A stretch of 64,000 bases of DNA from Artemisia argyi (taxonomy: Eukaryota > Streptophyta > Magnoliopsida > Asterales > Asteraceae). Under the pieces are notes generated by a model, which was not told where the DNA came from, ran no database searches, and was given only the letters and a program-made list of their open reading frames with translations. The position numbers and the translations under genes are program-made. The DNA is taken from NCBI GenBank assembly GCA_030686995.1, contig CM060692.1, positions 126,619,796 to 126,683,795 of the forward strand. Reading direction: 5' to 3'. Below are positions 35,897-47,032 of the stretch, piece by piece. Positions within the stretch are counted from its first letter, which is position 1; the number at the start of each line of letters is the position of its first letter.

Positions 35897-36277
35897 TGTT
35901 AGGAATACAAATATTCCTGTAAAAGTCTCGGTCACCTAATGATTGTAATAGCATTAAGTTAGCTCGTAGTTAGTTTGTTTATTAGTTAATTAGTATTAGA
36001 TTAAGTAACACCGTGGAAGAAGGAACGGGTCTTTACCCACTGTATGCCTGATCCACAGCCCGGGTGTGGGCGTTTGTAGGAAACTATATATATCCCTCTC
36101 CACATGTGGAGAGGGTTGGTGCTTTTCTTTCAATCTAACATTTTCTATTTTCTCTCAACTCTCTCTCTCTCTAGAAATCACCCAACTCTTTCTCTCTCTA
36201 ATCTCTTCTACTATTATTCATCTTCTTCCATAATTCTATCACAAAACCATGCATGCTATGATTATTGATATTCTACA
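35897..36277 (+). repeat. Element B 5' LTR
   Basis: TGTTAGGAAT...ATTCTACA, 381 bp. TATA box CTATATATAT at about 36084-36093, followed at once by a 22-base perfect palindrome (36094-36115), then CT-rich repeats. Differences from the 3' LTR: G versus T near 35999 and G versus A near 36026. Confidence 0.95.
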
Positions 36278-36279
36278 AT

Positions 36280-36297
36280 TGGTATCAAGAGCCAAGG
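36280..36297 (+). promoter_or_regulatory. Element B primer-binding site (Met-tRNA type)
   Basis: TGGTATCAAGAGCCAAGG two bases after the LTR. TGGTATCAGAGC complementary to initiator Met-tRNA is the usual copia primer site; this one has an extra A. Confidence 0.85.
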
Positions 36298-36399
36298 TTT
36301 CATCTTTGGGGCTTGGAATACTCGGATTTTAGTGTGGTTTTTGTGGCCTCTAGGTTGGTTCGAATGGTATTCATGGAATGCATCTTGTTCTAGTGTTGT

Positions 36400-36890
36400 T
36401 TGCGGTTAAAAGAATTTGATGTTTGTTCTTTTATGTTTTGGAGTGGTTTTATATCCTTGCTTGGTGCCCAGATTTGCTATTCCATCACTTTGTGTAGACA
36501 TGCATATTCGAATTTTTGTGGCCTATTCTTGATTGCGAGTATCTCATTTGTGATTGCTTTCTGCTTGTAACTTTCAAAATTGCGTTTTTTTATTATTGTG
36601 GTCCACTGGAAAGTGTGTTGGCGTCTACTGAAAAGGGTATAAGACAAATAACAAAGAAAGTGACTGTTTTGTCATTTGGTCATTTGGTCTTGCATTTGAA
36701 AGTTGCGGTTATCCTCTGTCAGATTTATGCTGCGGTTCCATTTATTTATTTATTTATTGTGGTTAGCTCATTTTTTGTCTGCGGCTACTCAAGCTTGCGG
36801 TTAACGAGTTTGCGGTTAGTAAGAAGTTGCGTTTACCGTAAATCTGCGTTTAACTTTTGAAATTGCGTTTACCTCTAATCTGCGGTTATC
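36400..36890 (+). repeat. TGCGGTTA/TGCGTTTA word array in the B leader
   Basis: About ten loosely spaced copies of TGCGGTTA or TGCGTTTA variants, densest at 36700-36890, in the untranslated leader between primer site and gag. 36900-38189 has no gene and no further pattern that I can support. Confidence 0.55.
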
Positions 36891-38189
36891 TCATTGAAGT
36901 TATACATCTGAGTTCAAGATTTACTGCTTGCAATTAGCTCGTGGTAGTGATTTCAGTCTATAACTTCATCAGTCCATATCATCAATCTACCTCAATCATC
37001 ATCTACAACATATCCTAATCTTATCTAATCCGACTTAAAACAAACACAAGACTAATCTAATGCCAAGTACAACAAGTCGAATCTAAATAATAACAAATCA
37101 AAAGTATGTTTAGATCTCAGTTATCTCTTTAACTAATCAAAGACTGTTCTTAAGAGAACCGTGTAAGAGATTATCATCATAGATCTTTTACGGAGACAAG
37201 TTTTTTTTTCGAAAATATCTATAGCAAAGATAAAAACAGAACCGTCTCATCCTCACCTTTCTTTTCGATTCAACCAATAAAACTATTGCATAACGTGTGA
37301 TCTCAGATTCAAAACTTGTTGTAAAATCATTTCAGACTCACAAAGTCACAACCATCATCGATCCGTTTTCAGAAGCAATACTTCTTTCACTATACGAATC
37401 ATAAAAGAAAGGACCAAAACATATTGTGTTTCATCCTCTCTTCTTGTTCGATTCAAATAAAATAAAACACAAGAAATCTTTTCGTACCTGTGTGACTGAT
37501 TCATGATCGAGTAACCTTCATGTGATTCAAGTACAAGGGTCGCTGGTGTTTATTATTCATAGTTGTGTTCGATTATTACAAGAAGATGGAATCTGCTATG
37601 GTTTGTTTTCTGTGAATCGACTGTGGTGAGAGAAGCAGTAAAGTGGTGGCTCCTTATTTTTTGTTAGGGTTAATTGTGTGAGATTAAGTGAGTGTTTATA
37701 CCCGTAATTTAGGGTAAGGGTTAGTTAGTGGATTTAGGGTAGTGTTTAGATTGGATCAGCTGGGCTGAGTGCATTAGAGATTCCTTACTCTTGGGCTGAT
37801 ACATTTTTTGGGCCGTATACGTGTGGTGCTACTTCTGCGAGACTTTGTACGAAATTTCGGTGCAAAAGTAGATACTTTACTACTAGCTGAATTTTTTTTT
37901 GGTATAATGTTGGGCCGTGGTGTCGATTAACCTTCAAGACTCCGTAATTGAGAATATTTTGGGTTGTGATATTTTCGGATTTATAGTACAACTACGGGGC
38001 TTACTTGGATTTCGATTCACAAACGTTACTCACTGTGACTTGTCTGCTTCACCACTCAAACTCACGTCAACCAAACCTAATCAATTCTTCGTTGTTTCAC
38101 GGTTTTGTCTTGATTTTGTAAAATCCCGCGAAAGATTCTATTCTTCGGTTTAAATCATAGACTTGTAAAATCCCGTGCACGGTTACATC

Positions 38190-40478
38190 ATGTCTACCAC
38201 TTCAGACTCTGTCATTTCTGAGAGAGAACTTCATCAGCCGCAAAAATTGCTCAATAATGCAAAAGATTGTTGCATAGAATGTTTTCGACAACTTCATTCA
38301 CATCTCTCGGTACTTTTAGAGGGAACTGGATTCAAGATGGGATTCGAACGCGCATTTGTAACACTCTTTGGTCAAGATGTTCAGACTTTCACAGACACAA
38401 TGATTCTTTACTTAGATCAATTACAACAACAACTTGACCAAGAAGAATCTTCTAAAATTGGATCCATGGCTGCCCTTTGTGTGATCAACAAATGACTCCA
38501 AGTGTTCTTTGATTCGAAATTCACTCTGGAGTATGACCATTATAGTGAGATGACGAAAAAGTGCTTTGCTGATCACACGGGAATTGAGGTTGACACATTC
38601 AGAGACACACTAATCCAACTCATGGGTAATGTGAAGATGTTCATTGAGGAAAGAACACAGCACGAACAGATTCATGACGACAAGGTGAAGGCATCACGGG
38701 TAGAATCATGTGAGGGTACTGGTGATTCGGGTAATACATCGGATGTTGGGTCAGTTGTCACGATTTGCAATGGATCAGAGACAGATAAGCTTGACACTAC
38801 CAGCAGTTCAGTGACTCCTATCACATTTGACATGGATCCAGATTTCATATCAGTAAACAAACAAGTGCCATGTGCTGAGGTACCCCTGTCTATTCAACAT
38901 AATGTGCTCTCTAATGAACGGGAGCATACTGATCAAATCAAACTCACTTATGACACAAATTTGTTGGAAAATACTGATAGCAATACCATGTCTAATCCAA
39001 CAAATATGAGTCATAAAGGGGGAGAAAGTGATCAGGATGCTGAACGTGATAAATTGTTAAGTTCTGTGTTGACGGCTGATGCTTTTAAATCAAATGATAT
39101 GGTTGATAAAGAAACTTTTATTGAACTTTCAAAGAGATTTTTGCAACTTGAAAAACATTGTATTTCACTTGAAATCGCAATGCAACAAAAGGAAGAATGT
39201 TTTCAAAATAATCAACCATGTAAAAATCCGGAACTTCCTGATTTCCGTGAATACTTTATGATTAATGATTTGAAAGCTCAGCTAGAAACCAAGAACTTGA
39301 CAATCAACAACCTGAAAAAACGTATTACTGAGATGTGTGATATGTGTAGTGAAGTTAAGGCTAAACATGACTGTGATGCGATTGAATCTGAACAAAAAGT
39401 GGCTAAATTACTTGATGAAAATGAGTCTTTGAAAGTGAATTGTAAAAATCTTAATGAGACAATCATAGAAATGAGAACTAAGACATTTGAACAAACAACT
39501 TCTTTGATTGCCCAAAATGATGAATTCAAAGCTCATTTTCAGAAAATGGGTTTCACTGTTACAGCATTGAAAAATGAGCTAAGAAAAGCAACTGGGAATA
39601 GTGTGAACACTAAGTTTGCAAAACCATCAATCTTGGGGAAACCTGTGTTACCATCAATTAGGAACCAATCGGTTATTAGACAACCGACTGCGTTTAGATC
39701 CGAATGAACAAAATTTTCAAAAACACGGTTTGCCTCCCAAGTTGATGCGGAACAAGTTGTGACAAAACCTGTCACTCCACATTATTTGCCTAAGTCTGAT
39801 GATTCTAGCTCTGTGAAACCTCAACATGTAGTAGCTACTGCTCCCAGCTCCTCTAGGTATAGTTCCAAAATAGTGACGAAACCAAGCATTAAGGTTCAAA
39901 AGGACTATGATCTAGAAAAGGCTAGGAAACGGGCCCTACTTCAAAAGGATGGTATATTAGGTTCACAACCTTATAGGATGCCTCCTAGTGTATTGAGGAA
40001 CAATGCTAAGGTTCAACCTGCCAAGTATAGGGTTTATTGTAAGTCATCTACAATGCATGTGAAGCAAAACAAACCGAAAACTTCTCCTAGGTGGATACCA
40101 ACTCCTAAATCATTGGAGTCTAGGAATATTGATAAACCTTCTACTATGCATAAGAAGTTGAGTAATCCTAGAACTTGCCATAAGTGGGTTCCAACCGGTA
40201 GAGTTTTCAAGCACGTTGGACTTAAGTGGGTTCCTACTGGAAAGCTACTCACTGATGATAATGGCATGGTTGACCATGAAACCCCTAAGGGTCTGGATAC
40301 TGTTGTCACTAACCCATATATATGCTATCAAGTTTGTGATGTTAGTGCAGGTAGTCCTTACTCAGTTGCAGGCACATCAATCATTCACCATATGAGAAAA
40401 CTCAAAGTCTGGAGGCCTAAACAATCATTTCTCCAGCTTCAAGAGTTTTGGAATGTCGATGTTGATGTATGTGCATAA
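38190..40478 (+). pseudogene. gag: Element B gag, one frame with two TGA stops
   Basis: A single frame of 762 codons from the ATG at 38190 to the TAA at 40478, broken only by TGA at 38493-38495 and 39705-39707. Residues ~1-150 are helical with repeated LIQLMG/LYLDQLQQQL patterns. Residues ~300-500 are Lys/Glu/Gln-rich coiled coil (TINNLKKRI, VAKLLDENESLKV). The C-terminal ~240 residues are basic and contain four KW-V-P-T-G-like or W-I-P-T motifs, the signature that precedes the protease in these copia polyproteins. The frame stops where the protease would begin. No CCHC knuckle is obvious. The start is supported by its leader (two GTAAAATCCCG words), which is duplicated at 43240-43310. Confidence 0.7.
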
Positions 40479-43159
40479 TGACGTCTGAATACTTCAGTTC
40501 AGGCCTCGCTCTTCAACGACTATGACGTCTGTTCAGTTCAGTTCAGGCCTCGTTCTTCAATGACTATGACGTTTGGACACATCAGTTCAAACCTCGGTTC
40601 TCAATTTCATCATTATGGCGTCTGCTGACATCACTTCAGGCCCCGTTCATCAAAGAAAAGAAAAGTGTACGCTTGAGTGCGCTTTATCTTTTGAAGAAGT
40701 GAAATGTTCTTGCTTCTGACCATTCTCATCAATAAACCTCATATTTGTTCCACGCTTGTTCAGTCATCATGTGGATTACCTTCATCTGATTGGATTCGTT
40801 ATTATTCACTCGGTCAAAAATGGCATCTTCAAATGCAATTTTTGAGGGGGAGAAGTGTGGACAGTGGATTAACCTCTAATGCAATTTTTGAGGGGGCGAA
40901 GTGTGAATAAACTACATGTATTTTATTCACTTGTTCAATCAAAAATTGCATCCTCATATGCTATATTTGAGGGGGAGAAGTGTGAATAAAATACATGTTG
41001 ATTGATGCGTGAAATGACTCTCCTCTCCTCCAACATCTAATGTTCCACTAAGTAAGGATGACTGAATGTGACTACATAGTTGATTGGGTATCACGTATTT
41101 GAGATTGAAGTTGACTCTCACAAAGGTGTGATCTTAGTTTATCTTGAAGTCGGGGGTTGGATAGATGAATGACTTTCAACGATAACTTGCTCGTGCTTGA
41201 GATTTAAGTTGAAGACTTGGTTTATCTAGTTACCAGCAGTCGAGGTGGATGTTTGAAGACCTGGTTAACTATCACTTTAAGGAGTTACGTTGTAGTACTC
41301 AGTGTCACACGTCTTTGTCGTTGTGGATAATCGCAAGAGGTGGTAATGTCTCATGCCTTGGTTGGGTAGTGAGTACTTAGAGATTTGCTTGGAGCATAAA
41401 TTCTCTACACCGTTCTTCCAACATTAGTGCAAGCTTAAGACACAATAGCGGGGAATTCTACTTCAGTTTCAAGTTTAGTATATCGGTCTTTCTCCATACA
41501 TGGTCATTTACTATTAGCCAGTAGAAGTGAAAAGAGGTTTACTTAGGGGTTGATCCACAGTGAATTGTTGAAGAGAATTGTTATCGACATCTACTCATGG
41601 GGTAGTGATTTGTATGTCGCTTCCAGTTGATATGTTTATGTACACACAGTTATGATGATTCCGAGTGATCGTCATCATCATGGAGGGAGAAATGTGTACA
41701 TCGGGGCTTTTATCAAAGAACTGGAAACATTCTAAGTGAGTTGAAAATGTCGAATTGTCGTTCCCCAAACAAACCCGTGAAGAAGCTACAGATTATCAGT
41801 CTTTGATCCACTTTACGTTGTGGATGACATGATAAGAGACTGAAGACATATTGGGCAGAATTGAGAGATACTTCTTCAACATGCATCAATGTTATTTCAA
41901 ATGGGTCGTCAGTTTGGGAGGGAGCAAGTACACTTATGGGCTTACTAATTGGGAGGGAGGATTAACCCAATTAGTGAGCATTTCTATAGCAGTTGATTCT
42001 CACTAAGATATATTTTAGCTTATTTGGTTCTTCTCAATATTTCAAGTAGATGTGCTTAAAAGTTGTTGCTGATTCTGATGTATCAAAACCAGCAAGGGGG
42101 AAGGAGACATGCATCCGAATGCATAACGAGTACACGTGATGAACACAATACTTCTTCTTAATTGAAGGTATGCCGGGAAGACATATGTCATAACCGCAGA
42201 GAATATCAGTGTATTAACTTGTGGCATTTGGTGTATCAGTCCAACTATGTGGGGGAAGTGTTCTCTTGACACTTGTGGTATGTATTACTTCATCTCTCAG
42301 TGGGAAGAAATATGAAAAGAACAATTGGAGAGTGAGATGATATTGCTTATCGACATCTTCATATGAGTTGATACGATTTATGGTAAAGTGCTTCTAGTTA
42401 ATGCTTCATGTACACAATGTTATGCTGATTCCGATGAGATCGCAACCATCAGGGGAGAGATTTGTGTACATCAAGGACGCACAACAGGTTCACTTGATCG
42501 GGCTTAATCATATATTCCGGAGGTGATATCCGCAGAGATGATCAGTGCTTCAACCTGTTACTTTGGTGTCATCATTTCTTCTTGTGTTGGATACATGCGT
42601 ACAATATGAATTGAGTTGGTATGTGTAAGATAACTGGAAAGCATTTGATGAAATGATGATGTTGATATCTCAACTCCCCCGAATAGACGACTGCTCCAAA
42701 CCAAAATAGTAATGTGTACATTGGGGACGTACAACAGGGTCATGTGATCGGGCTTCATCATACATTCCGGGATTGATAACCGCAGAGATGATCCATGGTT
42801 CACCCTGTTACTTCGGTGTTATCGTTCTCTTTGGGTTCTCGAGCTTCATACAATGAGATTTTTTGCATCACCTCAACCTCTTGGGGGAAGTGGTCTCATG
42901 TAGGTGATTGTCGGTTTGGGGGGAAGCTACCAAAGCTCCAGAATGAGGAGGCAATAAAAACTTTCAGAAATTTGGTGGGTGTCTATCGATTAACTCAGTT
43001 GTGAGATTCTAGTGATTTGTTAACTACTTGTATTTGGTGAATTGTTGTGACTTAAGTCGTTTCCATTAGTCTGATTGTAATTTGACGTTGTGAGTTAATC
43101 TTTACGACTTGACTTATTACGATCGGATCTATTGTAACTTGACTTGTCGCGACTTGACA
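40479..43159 (+). other. Element B non-coding region replacing pol
   Basis: No gene. Three polypurine units TTGAGGGGG(A/C)G lie at 40842-40852, 40888-40898 and 40967-40977, each followed by AAGTGTG. Diverged long repeats occur at about 41640-41710, 42410-42583 and 42714-42833 (shared words GTGTACAT, TGATCGGGCTT, CCGCAGAGATGATC). Polypurine tracts belong after pol, so pol has been lost between gag and this region. Confidence 0.65.
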
Positions 43160-43440
43160 CTTAATGCTAATTGGTACTTATCCAAGATCTCTCTCTAAGT
43201 CTAACTCGCATATTAGATCTTTCGGTTTCTTTTGTTGACTTTAGTAAAATCCCGGGAGAGAATCGATCTCTCGGTTTAAGTCACAAGAGTAGTAAAATCC
43301 CGTTTAAGATTATATCATGGCATCTACGGATTCAGACAATTATTCAGGAGCCTCGAAAGCTTTGGTGGTGAAAGTTTAAGAGATGTTGACTACTGATTTC
43401 TACTACAAGCCGAACGTAATCCTCATTTCGGTATTCATGT
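43160..43440 (+). repeat. Duplicate leader and gag start inside element B
   Basis: The segment repeats the layout around the gag start at 38040-38210: a Leu/Thr-rich stretch, GTAAAATCCCG, 'tcggttta', a second GTAAAATCCCG, then ATATCATGG and an ATG reading ASTDSD. It stops after about 30 codons. It is diverged, not a recent copy, so it probably came from a related element. Confidence 0.6.
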
Positions 43441-46410
43441 CAACATCTTCTTAAACTTAATAGTATCCTTTGTACATATATTATACCTTAATGTAAATAG
43501 ATATATAAAACCAACAAAAACCCATAAAAAATCAGAAAATTAGAAAATACCAAAAATAGTTTTTTTAAGGCATGTCTTCTGGCATCGATAACATTTACGG
43601 TCCTAGAAATGTCATTCAATAATGACACGGGTCTTTAAATGAAGTTCGAACAGAAGTTCAAAAGGTTTTTCAAAACATGCCTAAATGGCTTGCAGTCATT
43701 TCAGGCTGTAACCCGTGCATAAACTCATGGCTTGTAGTCATTTCAGGCTACAACCCGGTCTTCATAAATATGGCTTGCTATTACTTCAGATAGCAACCCG
43801 GTTTTCAAAATTAAGGAAAACATGTCGCCAAAAAGACGGTTGTTCCTAACAAAGGGTGTCGTTCATCCGAGCGTGAATTACTTTATATTCATGCACCCTC
43901 GATCTAATGTACGCTTCAATGCATTATTTCTTGATAAAGAAGAGAAATCTTCTTTTTATCGCCAAATACTTTCTCTTCTATGATTTTTCCGGAAAGTGTT
44001 TGTGCAAAACTTGGTGGTACCATGAAATTTTGAATGAAAATCAAATTGAACTCCAAAGTTTGATAAAATTTTCACTCAATCAATGACGTTAATAGTTTAT
44101 GAAAATATTTATGCTTTAACAGCCGTCATTGACTGAGGGGGAGAGTGATTTCTCAAAATTTTATGTATCAACAAAACTCCCCACATTTTGTACAAAACAA
44201 AAGCTACAATACGATTTGTGATAGTTATGTGTCAGAATGAGTAAATTTTCAAAGAGTTTTTCGTTAAAACTTCGAATCTTTTTCAAACTCTTCAAATCTG
44301 ACACATAACAACCTCCCTCATAGATTGAGGGGGAGCAGAAAAGGTTCCTTTCTATCAGAAAATATTAAAAATTGACCGCATTTCTCTCCCAAAAGCTTTC
44401 TAACTTATTTAAATCAATTGAGATCAAAAATCTCGAATGATTTGAAATTTTTGATCGGGGGAGAGAATGTGATTTAAATATGAAATCTGATAATCAAAAG
44501 TGATCTTTTGTACTCAATAATAGGCTCCCGCATATGTGCTAAACACTTTCGAATATCGATGCACATATTGAGGGGGAGCAAAAGGCGTTTGTGGAAGTAA
44601 TACCTAAGACCGACCATTTACTTTAATGCACGGAGTTATAAGGTTGGTTAAGGTTAGGTATGAGTTCCCATGATCCACCAGAACCGGAAGGATCTTCCCA
44701 GGGACAATCCATAGATAGATTAGAAGTCCTTAGGAATGATTGAAAAAAGGAGAAAAGTGAGAAAGGGAAGAGTGCGGACTGAGATAGAGCTAGGACTGGA
44801 ACAAACCCAACAAGGTTCTAGTGGTGAAGTCTCGGTAAGCACTGAAGGGGTTGAAGAATTAAAAAGAATTGAAATGAAAAAGGGTGAAAAGAAATAGCCC
44901 TCCATATATTCAACCTTCGGGCAGAAACCGGGTTCAATACATAATCTACTGGCGGTTACTAAGGTAACACAGGTATTGAAGACAAGACGTCATGGACCCA
45001 GTGACGCACTGCACCAAACTTCCCAACCACTCAAGTTCTCTTAAAAGAGCTTGTTTCAATCTCACGGGGAACCCTGTACAATGTATCGACCGCTCATTGC
45101 GAGCTATGTTGATACCTAAAACAGGAGACGCCTCCCCAGTCTCCAGGAGCGGATCAAAACGCACTATTGAGTCTAGAGCCAAGAGATCATCCATAAATCT
45201 CGTTAGGACACATTCCAAATATGCTTATTGTTTCACATAATGTGGAAAATAAGATAAAATATTTAGAGTCCTACGCATTATCCTTGTGGTATTGCCAGAA
45301 CATCCGAGTGATATGTAAATATTCACAATGAAGATGGAAATCCTTCTAGAGCGAACATCTTTCAAGCTCTTGGTAGGTGACATGTGAGATCCATCTTGGA
45401 TCAATGATCAAGTGACAACTGGAAAGCAACAATGGTGCGATTCAAATTTGAATCAAACTTGTTCCAGGATATGGATTGACGGATACTTTTGCCAAAACCT
45501 CTCAATGTGCTCACCAACTTATCTTTCAAGCACATTGATTGTGTAATATCTTTCAAACAAAAGTATTTTTGATGGAAATGTGATTCAAAGTATAAAACTC
45601 TCGTCGTGTCTCAAAAATGTTTATCATATGACACGCGAGTGATTTCTAGAAATCAATTTCTCATCAATCCGTGAATATCTATTCACCGATTCACTCTATC
45701 GTGCTGTCTGCTTTGAGACGTTCCGGTATGAGAACATGCTAAGTATGAAGATTCCGAAGTGGATTCTTTGTAAAATTCATTACTACAAGCTGGAAATTCC
45801 TGTCAAGGAGAGTCTTCTTTAAAAAGGACTCTACCTGATCACAGGTCGGTTTTCACAAAACCGGAGGGTAGTCTGTCCTCGCAGAACGAATGACAAAGCC
45901 ATATTCGTTCTCTATCTTTATTGCTAACTGTTTTATTTCAGGGACACATATAAAGATGGCGTTGATGGCTCCAGTTTCCAGCTGAATCGGGTCAATCCAT
46001 ACCTCATGCTCGCACATCCTCCACACTATCAATGAAGATGAGAGACTTGCTACAACAAATGTTGAGAGACTACTAACAACGTTTCCGCAACTCTGATGAA
46101 AAGGTCTCATAATCCACAAACTCCAATGCAACGTCTCCAGATACAGAAGGGTGTGAGCATGATGGTCCTTAGTCACTACATCACATGAAGGCGATGCTAC
46201 TATGGATGAGCTTGGAGATTTACTTTGGCTGATGATCTCAAAGAAGCTCAAAGATCACACATCACAAAGGAACTCTAATCACAAGTTCGCTTGCTTGAAG
46301 TACGAAGTGTGTTGAAAAGTGAAGAATCAGATCCTACGAGCTACAAAGACTAAAGAATGCTTAAAGACCAAAGATCTTAACTTCAAAGGTGACCTCGCTT
46401 AGGGGGAGAT
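43441..46410 (+). other. Element B 3' non-coding region
   Basis: No gene. Polypurine tracts at 44133-44143, 44325-44335, 44568-44578 and the terminal CTTAGGGGGAGAT at 46398-46410. Two of them lie in stem-loops. 44961-46410 is the counterpart of element C 16013-17461. Confidence 0.7.
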
Positions 46411-46791
46411 TGTTAGGAATACAAATATTCCTGTAAAAGTCTCGGTCACCTAATGATTGTAATAGCATTAAGTTAGCTCGTAGTTAGTTTGTTTATTAGT
46501 TAATTAGTATTATATTAAGTAACACCGTGGAAGAAGGAACAGGTCTTTACCCACTGTATGCCTGATCCACAGCCCGGGTGTGGGCGTTTGTAGGAAACTA
46601 TATATATCCCTCTCCACATGTGGAGAGGGTTGGTGCTTTTCTTTCAATCTAACATTTTCTATTTTCTCTCAACTCTCTCTCTCTCTAGAAATCACCCAAC
46701 TCTTTCTCTCTCTAATCTCTTCTACTATTATTCATCTTCTTCCATAATTCTATCACAAAACCATGCATGCTATGATTATTGATATTCTACA
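46411..46791 (+). repeat. Element B 3' LTR
   Basis: 381 bp, identical to the 5' LTR except for two substitutions. It is preceded by a polypurine tract and followed by the duplicated ACTTC (46792-46796). Confidence 0.95.
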
Positions 46792-47032
46792 ACTTCTTAT
46801 GCAATTATGAGCTTTCTTTGATCAATTTGCTTCCCCGGCTCTGGCTTTTGACCTTTTTCCAATCTCGTGCTCGTTTTTGTCGGTTTTGGCTTCGTTTTTG
46901 TTCATTTTTCACATATCCGTACCTGCACATACACAAATACAAAAACATACATTCTATTGGCATATTTGGTTAGTTTTTAGTGTATTTGGTCTGATTTAAG
47001 GCTAAAAAGGATGTGTGAAAACGCACACATCA
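46792..47032 (-). repeat. Element H 3' LTR, first part (minus strand)
   Basis: On the minus strand the LTR begins TGATGTGTG at 47032, preceded by the purine tract CTAGGGGATTT. Its first bases form a hairpin (GATGTGTG / CACACATC). It continues at 35896 after removing element B; the ACTTC duplication marks the break. Confidence 0.65.

Larger units (their letters stand above)
35897..46791 (+). mobile_element. Element B: complete, young, pol-less Sirevirus-like retrotransposon
   Basis: 10,895 bp bounded by 381-bp LTRs and a 5-bp duplication ACTTC. It has a Met-tRNA-type primer site, gag (two stops), multiple GAGGGGGAG tracts and a terminal polypurine tract. No integrase, RT or RNase H motif occurs on either strand. 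The two LTRs differ at only two sites (about 99.5% identical), so insertion is recent, yet the copy cannot have encoded its own polymerase. It sits in the LTR of element H. Confidence 0.9.

Noticed and set aside
36516..36860. 114-codon hydrophobic ORF in B's leader
   Set aside because: Lies over the TGCGGTTA word array in untranslated leader. Composition follows T-rich DNA, and no domain is recognisable.
45853..46251. 132-codon minus-strand ORF, partly shared with 17034-17303
   Set aside because: Antisense to the non-coding 3' region shared by elements B and C. The frame breaks in C, so the sharing is homology of non-coding DNA.
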